This document shows positions 1 through 10,286 of a stretch of 64,000 nucleotides of DNA, one piece after another. The first letter of the stretch is position 1; each line of letters opens with the position of its first letter. The stretch is taken from NCBI GenBank assembly GCA_014529385.2, contig CM043962.1:130273074-130337073 (forward strand). The letters run 5' to 3'. This DNA comes from Adiantum capillus-veneris (Eukaryota > Streptophyta > Polypodiopsida > Polypodiales > Pteridaceae). The notes below the pieces were generated by a model that searched no databases, was not told the origin of the DNA, and worked only from the letters and a program-made list of their open reading frames with translations. Made by a program: the position numbers and the translations under genes.

Positions 1-83
<83 letters not shown>
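1..83. repeat. (CT)n-(GT)n compound microsatellite
   Basis: About 26 CT units run directly into about 15 GT units. The same CT-to-TG order recurs at 19494-19621, and a TG-to-GA version lies at 21019-21080. Confidence 0.98.
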
Positions 84-87
<4 letters not shown>

Positions 88-1383
88 TTTGTGCTATTTT
101 AAATCACCGTTGTTCGCATCCTAACCGCTCAAAGCTAGGTGGTTTCCCCTGTTCATTCACTGTTACCAGCTCGGCGTGCATGGTCCTGGCGCACTGAGGC
201 CATTGGGGTTTGTCTTGTGCCATTCGCGTGTCATCTAGTGCCCCCACTAAGGAGAGCTTCTCGAAAACCTCTAGTTTAGAATGTTGAAAACAACGCGCAT
301 CATCGACAATGGATGAATGGCTGCAATAATTCTCCAATTGGAGAATGGAGAAAGAGGAGATTAAAGAAACACTGACCGCCTTCATTGAAATACTAATGCC
401 AAGCTCTAGCGTTGTCAATATCCAAGAGGTAAGGTAAGCTCCCCATCTTGTATTGCTCATGCTAACTACAAATTAAGAGCATCAGGTGGGAGGGCTAGGA
501 AATGACATCACTGTTGTCAACCAAAGCATACAATCAATGAATGCTAGCAACAACGAAGGTAACAAAGGGGCAAAAATTATCTACATCGATGTCCACCGCG
601 AGGATGCCATCCATATCAAGGGAGGAAAAAGGTCAATAAGGCCTCTCTTTCCTAAGGAATTTTCAAGTAAAGGTATAGCCTTTTCTCCTAAGTGGCCAAA
701 AGGGGTTGTTCGAGCCAAAGGAATGGAAGGGATAAGCGAGTCCTGAAACACATGGCCCCAAGGGAAGAAGCACCTGACCACACGAGTGCTTCAAGTTCGG
801 GAAGCAGATTCGTGCCTAGTTTACCAAAAAGAAGGTCATTCAAGGCGAAGAGGCGGAAGGTCGCTTATCAATTCGCGCAGCGCATGCAAGTGTTGCCAAT
901 CCACTTTGACAACCCCAAAGCAAAAGTGGTAAGAAGGTTTCCATGCACTAAGGAGGAGTGGTTTGGCTACTGTCCTCGTTGCTTTGGAGGGTGGATAGTG
1001 GGTCTTCCTCCTCTCCCCGTACAGCTCATCCTGAAGATATTTCCCACCACGAGTGAAACCTAGTGGGCTGGAGACGAGAGTTACAGCTAAATGGAGTGGA
1101 GTTCATGCAACAAGCCGACTACAATAATTACTTGTAGGTGCTGCTAGTCAAAAGGCTCGGAGTAGTCAAACGCGTAGCCATCACTCTATACGTGCTAAGC
1201 TACGAAGGGAAAGTGGAGCCTATGAAGGGCGATGACCTTCTATGGATGTGCCGACTTGTCAACACCGGCATGGTAAGGGTGTAAGTAAGTATTCTACACT
1301 CTGTGCGTCATGGATAACGGACCAACCGCCTTTCCGTTTAGGTTTCTGCAACACATGCATGTGAATATATATGTAGATAGAAA

Positions 1384-1405
1384 AATCTTCTATCAATAGA
1401 AGATT
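1384..1405. repeat. Short perfect inverted repeat
   Basis: AATCTTCTAT and its exact reverse complement ATAGAAGATT are separated by CA, giving a 10-bp stem. There is no T run after it and no known role. Confidence 0.7.
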
Positions 1406-1579
1406 GTGTATCTGTTTGGTGTTGCGGTGCTAGGAGAAATCCTTAGCTTCCCAAACCCTATTATCCTTCCCATGTTGGGTTACCACCACTCTTTAAATGT
1501 TTCCATTTTTATCATGTTTTAAATCTATCCACCCAACCCTGTAAGAAAGCCGCTATGAGCCGCTAAGTCATTTGTGATT

Positions 1580-1600
1580 AAATAATAATAATAATAATAA
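1580..1600. repeat. (AAT)n microsatellite
   Basis: About seven AAT units in AT-rich DNA just before the old gag. Confidence 0.9.
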
Positions 1601-1632
1601 GTTTGTAATTTCTTGCTCATTGAATTACTACC

Positions 1633-2186
1633 ATGGCAAGCATCTCTTTTCCCACATTCAGTGGAAAAAAGGGAGAAGACATCACCGCGTCGATTTTTTG
1701 GATGATTTTGACATCGTTTGTGTGGTTTCCAACAAGGATGATGATGCCTCACGGCTATAAATTTTTCCTCTACTAATGAAAGTAGAGGCCAAGTCTTGGT
1801 ACAATGCTTTGCCCCAAGCTACCAAGAATGCCTGGGACATACTATGTGTTGCCTTTGTGAAGAGATTAGGAACAACCTCAAAAAAGTTATGGCAGTTGCT
1901 AACAGAGTTAAAGCAAGGAGGTCTGCTAGAGTATGCCACTTACGAATCCAAGTTTATGGATTTGTGGGAGCGATGGGTTGCCTCACTGGAGGAAGGTGAA
2001 GGAGAACCTAATTTTCTTTTAAAAAAGGACCATTTCATTGCTGGCATGAGGTTGTCGCTTAAAGAGAAGGTGAAGGGAAGATTCCTTGCAACATATGAGT
2101 TGGCAATGGAAGCAGCCCTTCTTAAAGACAAGAAGCTGCACATGCAAGCAAGACTCAACGAGTCAGAGGAATCAAGCTCAGTCTGA
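1633..2186 (+). pseudogene. gag: gag capsid pseudogene of old element
   Basis: The Gag capsid protein packages element RNA. A start context at 1633 opens MASISFPTFSG, a usual beginning for plant gypsy gag. A frame change near 1690 leads through FLDDFDIV, then a stop, then KVEAKSWYNALP and the open stretch to 2186. The core (AKSWYNALP, W-D-x-L, F-x-K-R-L, YESKFMDLWERW, KDHFIAGM) matches the retrotransposon gag family. At least one stop and one frameshift are present. Translation continues into the zinc-knuckle region downstream. I am confident about the family and unsure of the exact start. Confidence 0.75.
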
Positions 2187-2195
2187 CTAACCCTA

Positions 2196-2730
2196 GTGAC
2201 TGCAACAGCCACTCAGAGAACCCAACCACAACAGGCATCAGAAGAGCAGCAAGACCTATTGAGTCGCATCACTTCTCTGCTTGAAAGTTTATATGTGCAT
2301 CTGGTGCAGCAAGGGCATGCACCTGTCAGAAATCCAGAGCAAGGGAGAGAACAAAAAAGAAAAACCAAGAATACCACTGTTACAGTTGTCAAGAGGACGG
2401 CCATGGCATGTATTACTGCCCACATCCAAGAAGGCAGAACTTCAATAGAGGAGGAAGACAGAATCAGATCTCCCCACCAACGGCAAGACCACCACCGCCC
2501 AGGCAACCAGGGCCCATTCCACCGGTCCAAATCCTTTGACCACCTATACAACCACCACCACCACAAGAACCTCTCATTCCATCGCTATCTCCACCACCTG
2601 CTAGAAACCAAGCAGTGAATGTCATTAGCATGGAAGCTAAAGGGAAGGCAAATGTAGAAGAACCGGTCCGAGAAAAGAGCAAAGAAAAAGGGAAGATAGA
2701 ATAAGTTGATACCATGGGAGTGAAGCGTGC
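2196..2730 (+). pseudogene. gag: gag nucleocapsid region with one zinc knuckle
   Basis: In one frame, 2378-2419 reads CYSCQEDGHGMYYC, a canonical CX2CX4HX4C retroviral zinc knuckle that binds element RNA. It is preceded by a Gln/Glu-rich linker and followed by a proline/histidine-rich stretch. The longest open frame here (2196-2618) is not the knuckle frame, so a frameshift separates capsid and nucleocapsid. The linker towards protease (2730-2930) contains stops. Confidence 0.7.
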
Positions 2731-2932
2731 TAGTGATGAAGAAGCCTCTCAAAGGGAGGAAAAGATGAAAGGAAGAGGCGAGTCTAGCGAGCAGCCATCT
2801 AAGCCTCGACAAAAGATCACCATTGTGGATTTTTCACTGGGTGAGTATGGTAAACCATATGACCTAGTTCAAGATGTATTGATGTAGGGTCCAAAGATAA
2901 CCTGGCCCCAATTACTCCATCTTGCACCAAGG

Positions 2933-3165
2933 ATGAGGAGACAATGGACAAAGATGGTAAGCACTAGAAATTCAAGACCAAGGATAGCTAGGGCTATCTA
3001 TGGGAGGAATCTTGACGATATCCTACCGATCATGGATGCCCACATCAAGGGGCAACGTATCTCAAACGTCTACATAGATGGTGGCGCACAAATATATGTC
3101 ATGAGTGAAAAAATGATGCACCATCTAGGCCTAGAGGTAAGTAGGTCGGCACCCTGCTGAGCTAT
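2933..3165 (+). pseudogene. N-terminal half of retropepsin (old element)
   Basis: The aspartic protease would process Gag-Pol. The active-site motif is IDGGAQIYVMSEKM, with the catalytic Asp codon at 3077-3079; DGG replaces the more usual DTG/DSG. The frame ends at a stop just before the GCTAT target site, where the 13.4-kb element inserted. The second half of the fold, ending in ILGRPW, resumes at 16595. Confidence 0.8.
3161..3165. other. Target-site duplication, left copy
   Basis: GCTAT abuts the TG start of the 5' LTR. The same five bases follow the CA end of the 3' LTR at 16595-16599. Five-base duplication is normal for gypsy integrases. Confidence 0.95.
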
Positions 3166-3727
3166 TGTTAACCCTCGTGGCTCACGGACACCCTATCGCC
3201 TACGACTGACACCGTAACCGTATTATTTATTTAAGTAGAGTCAGGCACCGGGCTTGTCGGTCCAATAGGGAAAGGTAGAGTGATCGCCGATGAGAGGCGC
3301 ACTCTAACACGAACATGCTAGGATTAGTTGGCTAAGCATGGGCGCCCAAGTGTGAATGGGGTGAGCTCACATAAAAGCCAATTAAACCTAAAATTGAGTC
3401 ATTCTCTCATTGTGCAATAGAAGCTGCTCTTGCTCCATCTCCACCTTCTCCTTCACCATCTCCTTGTGTGTGTGCGTGAGAGAGAGAGAGAGAGAGTGTG
3501 AGAGTGTGTGTGCGATCGAGCGTTGCGGCGGCACGACGGCGGCGAGGCGGTTGAGCGTGGTGTAGCGGCGTCTCCCTCTTCTTCGCGGGGCGGGAATCCT
3601 TCATTCGCAACTACGCAGGAAGGTGAGTGACACACCGTTCTTCCTTGTGAGCTTGTCTGTTGTATGACTGTGTGCTAGGAGCCTTTGTGGCTCGCACACG
3701 GCGCGTAGCAAGTCCCTAGCCTTGACA
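3166..3727 (+). repeat. 5' LTR of 13.4-kb element
   Basis: Starts TGTTAACCCTCGTGG and ends CCTTGACA, with the same length as the partner at 16033-16594. It contains a short GA repeat (3478-3497). It should carry the element's promoter; no canonical TATAAA is obvious, although ATTATTTATTTAAG near 3219 is a candidate. Confidence 0.98.
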
Positions 3728-3731
3728 TTTT

Positions 3732-3749
3732 TGGCGCCGCTGCCGGGGA
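3732..3749 (+). promoter_or_regulatory. Primer-binding site, tRNA-Asp type
   Basis: TGGCGCCGCTGCCGGGGA begins four bases after the LTR. The plant tRNA-Asp primer-binding site known from Athila/Tat elements is TGGCGCCGTTGCCGGGGA, one base different. It primes minus-strand cDNA synthesis. Confidence 0.9.
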
Positions 3750-4737
3750 GCTGCTGCGCGTGAAGCTCCAATGGCGACCTGTAAATTGTAGTGAAGCTAT
3801 TTTTTAAGTAGGAAAGGCGCGGCTTAAGTTTGATCATTGTTGTTATGCAAAAACAGTAGAGAAAGACACATTGTTGTTGACTGCATTCAAGTTTTCTGTG
3901 TTCTGTTAAGCTCTGTTTTGTTAGTTCTATTAAGCTCCAATTTCAGCTTACACAGCTAGCATTTCTTGCGTTTCTGCGTTTTTTGCATTTTCTGGTTTGC
4001 ACTGCACAATTCTGTCAAGTTTCAATTTTCTGCATTTTCTTTGTTTTCTAGTTTGTGCACAGTTAGGCGCACAGTTAGTTAATTAAGCAGGTTAGTAATT
4101 AGGTGAACCACTGATTAGCAGGTCAGTAGGTAGGTGGGACAGTAAATAGTTAGGTGAGGTCAACGCGCACCAAAACGCGTACCAAATAATATCCAAAAAT
4201 AAATTAATTAATTTTTCAAAAAAAAATCTTTTCAAAAACAAAAATTTGAAAAATAAAAACGTGAGTTATAAAAACGGACGGGTTGGTTTGTATAAAAGTT
4301 AGATCTGGATCGTTTCCCCAAGCCCAAGCCCAAGCCCAAGCCCAAGCCCAAGCCTCAATCTCAGTCTTATGATATATACTAGACTCACTCTTATATATAT
4401 ACCCTACCTCCTCAAGAGGGAATGAGAGCATGTGGGACAAGTCTTCCACTCTCCTCCCTTCTCTTCCCACTTGCACCCTTAGACTTGCTATTTGGAGCCT
4501 AGTTCCCCAGCTGGGAAAAGACTGTTTCGGGCTTTTCTGGAGCAAAATAGAACCAAACGGTGGGTTGTAAAGCACAGCGCGTCCCTCCTAGTGATACGCT
4601 CGTTTCGAGCTATCACACGTCCCATTCCACGACACACTCTAAAAAATCTAGCAAAAAAACAAACAAAAAAACACGCAAAAAACTAGTCACAAGGCCTCCT
4701 AGAGCAGCTTTTTGACACCTTAGGGTATCAAAAGCAC
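3750..4737 (+). other. Long untranslated leader of 13.4-kb element
   Basis: About 1 kb between the primer-binding site and gag with no plausible gene. It holds T-rich repeats of TTCTG.GTTTT type, an A/T-rich section (4180-4270), a hexamer array (4321-4354) and a TATATATATACC stretch near 4393. Confidence 0.8.
4321..4354. repeat. (AGCCCA)n hexamer array
   Basis: Five exact AGCCCA units plus a partial sixth, inside the untranslated leader. Confidence 0.95.
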
Positions 4738-7158
4738 ATGCACTTACGCTCTGGGCGGGTGCTAGAACACGAGCATATTGAGGGTGCCTCTGTTCATACG
4801 GACACCCATTACCCATCCACGATAGGCTCTAGACCCTCAGCGGGGACACAAGGTAGCACCACCCAAGACCCTAAAATAGCCGCTAGTGATTCCTCCTCCG
4901 ACTCAGAAATCATGGAAGCATACCCTACCCAAAACAATGAGAGAGAAGGCCACGCACCTCCCGAAGCTCCACAGCCTAGTACTAGTATGTTTAGACGTTT
5001 CATGGAAACATTAGGTAGAGCTACTCGCTCGGAACCTGATGCAAATGAAGCACACGAAGGGGGTGGGGAAGTGGACTCTCCTTTCACATCGCACGTGGAC
5101 CCCACACCCCCAAAGAGTGTCCATGTGGATATCCTGCCAACTTCTTACCAAGAAGGCCCTATTGAGCTACCTCCTTCAGAAGTTCCCTCTAGAGTACCGT
5201 TGCTGACAAGTAAAACCACAGGGAGCAACATTGCTTCTACCTCACAAGAAACCGTTAACACGTCGACTCTAGAAGGATTTTTCATTAATGATCATTGGAC
5301 ATACGACCTCCACACTGAGGTGTTGACGGATCTACACTCTGGCCACGCCTACCATGTAGGATGGATAGAGATTGTACAATCCACCTCTAGTGCCACGAGC
5401 ATCGAAGATCAACAGAAAATGATCTGTAATGTTATCCATGGCATTATTCAATCGGGAAGGCAAAACCGAGGGGTAAATATACTCTCAACTGGCCCCATGA
5501 GATTTTTGGATACGAGCAAGGCTCAACAGCCTACTCTATCACAAATGGAGACTCCTCTGATGAGTCCCATGGACCCATCTTACGTCATTTCACCTGGGGT
5601 CTCTATGCAATCTGAGCCTCCGAGCGACAACTTTAGCTTCCCTAACTTGGCTCAACCCTCTATTAAGGAAAACACAGTGCTCACTCCAGGGATAAGCCTG
5701 ACAGAGAATGTACCGATGGCATCTACGGTTAGCGCAGTGCCACTACCTAGTGTCGTAGTACCTAATATGGGGCCTCGACCGTATGTGCCTCTAGCCCCTT
5801 ATGCACACATGGCCCCCACACCTCCAATTGTACCACTTGTTTATGCTCCTCGAGTGCCGCTCCCTAGCCCTTATCCGAGTGGACCTATGCCCGGTTATGT
5901 TCCATATCCTACATCATCCACACATATGCCAAGACCGGTACCCGTCCCTCTCCCACATATGATTCCAAGAGTACCTCCACCGGCCCTGCCTCCTCACATA
6001 GGTGACTTGGCAGCGTTTGCTCAAACCATAGGTCGATCTATCGCGGAAAATATGCGTCATGCATCTGATAGAGAGCTTAGAAGTAAGGCAGTACAAATTG
6101 CCAAACTCACGCAAAAATTCAATGGGGAGGACGAAGATGCTAGAAAACACATTGAAGTGTTTGAACAAGTATGTGATTCCTTAGGGGAACGCAACGAACT
6201 ACATAAGTGCAATGCCTTAAGCTTGACATTAAGTGGGAAGGCTGGAGATTGGTATAGAACCCTAAGGGTGGACGAGAAAACAATCTACCCTACCCTTCGA
6301 AGGTTGTTTCTAAAGGAGTACATACGAGAAGGTGTGCTTTGGGGTGTAGCATCTCAGCTACAGAAGGCCGAACGTAAGGAAGGAGAGTCAGTAAGGGACT
6401 TCATTAGTCGTCTAAAGCACTTAAACTCTCGCTGCCCTGTAAATGAGCGCTTCAACAATAACCAACTGCTTGATCGATTCATTCGAGGGTTGAGGAATGA
6501 AGGAATCTATAATGGACTAGTGATTAGAGGTATCACAACCTGGGAATATGTCACTGCCAATGCAATCCAATTAGAGGACAACTTGATGATAGCAGGCATG
6601 AGGGTGTCTACTGACACGAGATCCACTAGCTCACAAGCCATTGAGTATGAACCCATGACTGCAAAGCCCATTGCCAATGAGCCAAAGGTATTTGAGACAT
6701 TCTTGACAGACCTCACCAAGGCAATCCAAGAGTCTCTTAAGGATAATTGACCCCCTCAAAATAGTCACATGTATCCAAGAAGGGAGCAACAATGGTGTTC
6801 CATTTGCTTGGGTCCACATAGCACTAGTGAGTGCCCTACGTTTAGAGTAAAATTTAATGGAACTTGCAACGCATGTGGTAGGTATGGTCACCAAGCTAAG
6901 GATTGTTTAATGATCAAACGTATGATGGCAAATAGACCACCTGTAGCCTGGACAGATGCGCCTCGAGCTCCTGTATTGATGCCTGCTCCAACTGTTGAGC
7001 AACTACCGCAACACATGGTCCCTAGATCTCAAAATGTTGTACAAGCTACACCGCTACCACCTCCGGTGCTAGGACCGCAGCCCCCGCATCCAAGAGTCGC
7101 CCCTATGAACCAAGTGGGTTGCGAGCCATCTAATGCTTATGCAGATATCTGGCTGTGA
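4738..7158 (+). pseudogene. gag: gag: capsid plus first pair of zinc knuckles
   Basis: The ATG at 4738 opens MHLRSGRVLEHEH. Residues 1-300 are Ser/Thr/Pro/Glu-rich and residues about 330-430 are strongly proline-rich. Residues about 455-610 are the gag capsid domain (KFNGEDEDARKHIEVFEQV, GKAGDWYRTL, RRLFLKEY, RDFISRLKHLN, FIRGL). A single in-frame TGA at 6748-6750 stops the 670-residue product. The same frame then continues with two zinc knuckles, CSICLGPHSTSEC (CX2CX3HX4C) and CNACGRYGHQAKDC (canonical CX2CX4HX4C), until a stop at 7156-7158. Downstream coding is in the +1 frame with a 26-nt overlap. I infer that the TGA is a lesion, but readthrough cannot be excluded. Confidence 0.9.
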
Positions 7159-9259
7159 GGGGGAAATAGACACTAGTATTGCCTACGGACTTGATACATT
7201 GGAAGAGTGTCCTATATACTACATGGAAGATTGTTGGGGGCAAGTCAAGCCGGTTTATCAAGCTGCTGCTCTTGCATCCAGAGGTCAAAATATCAACACC
7301 CAGGCTAGGAGGCCACCTCTTCAATGCTACGAGTGTGGTGGACCACATCGGGCAGCGGAGTGCCCTATTAGGCTGCAAAAGAATGCTGCACAGATGCAAA
7401 TGAATCAAGGGAGCACGTCTGCAATGCCAATACTCACATGTAATCATTGTGGCATAGATCACTTGATTGCCCAATGCCCCTATAACCCAAATGCGCCTAA
7501 AATCACACCCCTAAATTTGGTCAAAATTGCTAGTGTGACATCGCCAATACCACCCGTCGCACCCGCTTATGCGATTACACGGTCCATGCTTCAAGGGCCA
7601 GGCCATATCCTCGAAGAGAGAGATACCGTGCTAGTTATCCAAGCAAAGAAAAAGAAGACACGAAGGAAGAGGTTGCAGAATACGGGAAATTCAAAGCCAA
7701 GTTCCAAAACAAACATAGGAACAGGAGATGACCCCGTGTATATGAATGACCTCGAGGATGATTCAGATTCAATCGAGACAATGGAGACTAGAACCAATAA
7801 CACAAAGGGAAAGACCGACAAAGAAAACCGTAACATGGAACCAAATGAAAACCGAATAAGAGAAAACCATAAAGAGCCTCTGAAAACACCACAAGTGTTT
7901 CCAAATCCAATCCAAGACCCCCAAGATAAACCGCAGGGGCAAAAAGGGAAGAATCATAAAAAGAAGATTGGGACGTACCCAAACCCAGTAGACGAGATTG
8001 AGCAGGTGAAACATCTAAGAGGTTTAGTGGAGGAGACTCAAAGGAAACTAGAACCAGAACCCATGCATGTCAAAATTCATGACACAGTGTTTCCCACGCA
8101 AGTTCATCCACCCCACATGAACCATAGACCGTTAGCCATATCTAGTATCATCCAAGAAGGGAGTGAGGACGGGACATCAGAAAGTGAGCATACACCCTTC
8201 TTGTTGGAAAGGATGTTTAACGAAGGAATACCTGATCCCATTGAGGAATATGAGATTCCATCCTCACCAGTTCCTAGTCAAGGACCTACACCCTGCAAAA
8301 TGCCAATGAATGTTGCCAAACTAGTGGACTTCATGTCTTCTGAGGTCCGAACCACGATCATAGCAAAGCTGTATGGAGATCCTGAGTTATTCCTTGCACT
8401 TCGAGCATTCCTTAACGGAGAGCTACGAACGGGATTACCGCAGTTTGCGCAACCAAATAGGCCTGACTCGATTATGATTGATGAGGAAAATCATGTGCAA
8501 TCACTTGACTTAGATGGACACGAGTCTGTGATCGAGGTACCCATTAACGAATTAGGGCAGTATTTTGAAGGCGACGAGTCTAATGCGACCCTACCCATCA
8601 CTACCAAGGGATTAACTATAAAGGGAATTCTTGATGGTGGTGCGGGAGTTAGCATCGTTACAAAAGATTGTTGGGAATCCATGGGAAAACCCCGCCTCAG
8701 TGTTACTAACATTGTGGTAAAGATGGCAAATGGTACCATAGCCAAACCTATGGGGATGCTCAAGGATCTTAAGATCAAAGTTCTAGGACACAAGGTACGA
8801 CATACGTTCATTGTAATGGATTTCTCTAAACACCTTATGTCATATGAAATGATTTTAGGACGACCATTCATGAGGGAAGCACAAATGGTTCATGATTGGT
8901 CTAAAAATCATGTCTATTTGCAATTCCAAGACTCTGTCCTTAGAGTGGATTTGGTGACTGGTAAGGTACACCCCTTAGGGAGTAAAACCATTATTGATCA
9001 TCGCTCTGACACCACAGTTCACTCGGCCCCACTACAATATTGTTACACTTGTAAGAAGGATACAGACATTGGCCAAGATTCTCCTTACATGGATGTGTTA
9101 CCGGGTATGACGGAATCAGACAACGTAGACTGGGTACACCTAGCTGCAACCATAGATACCTGGGGAAATAGAGGAACCACTTGGGTCACACCAGAGGGGG
9201 GAAGAGGTACCACAAATTGCACCTCTGAACATGATAAGTGCCATACATGCATCTTCTAA
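7133..9259 (+). pseudogene. Second zinc-knuckle pair and DGGA retropepsin
   Basis: A 708-residue open frame. Near residues 65-110 are two knuckles of CX2CX3HX4C spacing, CYECGGPHRAAEC and CNHCGIDHLIAQC. A long Lys/Glu/Asn-rich linker follows (residues about 165-310). The retropepsin occupies residues about 460-610: GILDGGAGVSIV with catalytic Asp at 8633-8635, and MILGRPFM near 8850. The fold order (catalytic loop, W-x2-MGKP, flap region, ILGR, HDW) is complete. Because it lacks its own capsid domain it is the continuation of gag, reached by a frame change near 7140. It stops at 9257-9259 and coding moves again to the +1 frame. The mature enzyme would cleave Gag-Pol. Confidence 0.88.
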
Positions 9260-9884
9260 GGGCAAGGCAATTGTGGACCAATCTGACAGTGACACCGATA
9301 GCTCAATAGAAGACTTTAACCAACACGACTCAGACACTGACTTCCACAGTGAAACGGATTCTGAATCTCATGAATTAAAGAGTGGAGCAAGTTCAGAGTC
9401 AAAACATTCGGAAGGACCGAGCACATCAACCCATGATAGCTCCTCCAAGAGTGAAGAGGACACCAACGAGGACTCCTTTAGTGAGCCAGATCTAAATGCA
9501 AATCAAAAGCAGGTCTCAAATAAGAAAAAGAAAAACTCTAAGAGGCGTCGATATCGAGCCAATGTACGTGCTAGGATAAAAAAGAAGTGATCCTCAGCAG
9601 AATGGCTCAGTTATATAGGAGCATGTGATGCTCATCAAAAATTGGTAGACGATTGGGGTGAATATCTCCAAAATGTTATGTGGTGTAGACCGCGACCCCA
9701 TGACATAGCCCAATTAGAGATCATAGACAAGCCAAAGTTGAGCCGCACTGCAAGGAGGCATCAAAACCAAGAGTTAGCTCGACAACACAAGAAAGCAGAA
9801 ATGGAAGCACAAACCAAAGCACAACCAGAATCCACAGACTTGCATCCTGCACCAGAACATTTCAAATCTTACACCACAGGGTAA
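9231..9884 (+). pseudogene. Acidic-then-basic spacer between protease and RT
   Basis: 9231-9590 encodes a Ser/Asp/Glu-rich stretch of about 90 residues followed by a Lys/Arg-rich end (KKKKNSKRRRYRANVRARI). After a TGA at 9588-9590 the same frame continues, without a Met, through a Trp-containing segment (DDWGEYLQNVMWCRPRP) to a TAA at 9882-9884, and on into the RT leader. I know of no function. The sharp charge switch suggests a flexible nucleic-acid-binding linker, which is an inference. Confidence 0.65.
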
Positions 9885-9893
9885 GCAAAGGTT

Positions 9894-10286
9894 GTGTACA
9901 CAAAAGCCCAAAGAATACCTATCGATGGGAATAATGGAATCTATGATGGTCCGGCAATAGTTAAAGAAATAGAATTGGCCAACCCCGGTGAAGAATCAAA
10001 ACCTGTTTTTATTGCCCAAGACCTCACAGAAGTTGAAGAGGCGGTCCTCAAAGAGCTTCTCAAGGAATTCAAGGACGTATTCGCTTGGACATACCATGAT
10101 ATGAAAGGTGTTCCACCTTCTGTGGTCCAACATACAATCCCTATGATTAGCACTGCAAAGCCCGTGCAACAAAGACCCTACCCGATGAATCCTAATTACG
10201 CAAAGATCATTCAAGAAGAACTAGAAAATGTATCAAATGTGGGTTCATATATCCTATTGAACACTCTGAATGGGTGTCTCCAATAG
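9894..10286 (+). pseudogene. pol: RT N-terminal leader
   Basis: In the frame of the preceding spacer. It carries the conserved pre-RT block of Athila/Tat elements: LLKEFKDVFAWTYHDMKG, then VQHTIPM, KPVQQRPYPMNPNYAK and IIQEELE. A one-base loss near 10245 throws the frame out. The RT continues from 10274 in another frame, where WVSPIVIVPKKNGK follows directly. The separation from the main pol frame is therefore a lesion in this copy. Confidence 0.88.

Larger units (their letters stand above)
84..1632. other. Unassigned stretch upstream of old gag
   Basis: No recognisable gene. Overlapping open frames lie on the plus strand at 486-746 and 692-1063. The second encodes a lysine/arginine-rich protein of about 120 residues with one Cys pair (CPRCF), which I do not recognise. 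No LTR could be paired with the gag that follows. This may be leader or LTR of the old gypsy element, too decayed to define. A (AAT)n run lies at 1580-1600 and a 10-bp hairpin at 1384-1405. Confidence 0.5.

Noticed and set aside
4216-4575. Minus-strand frame with a Trp-Ala repeat
   Set aside because: Product of the AGCCCA hexamer array in an untranslated leader.
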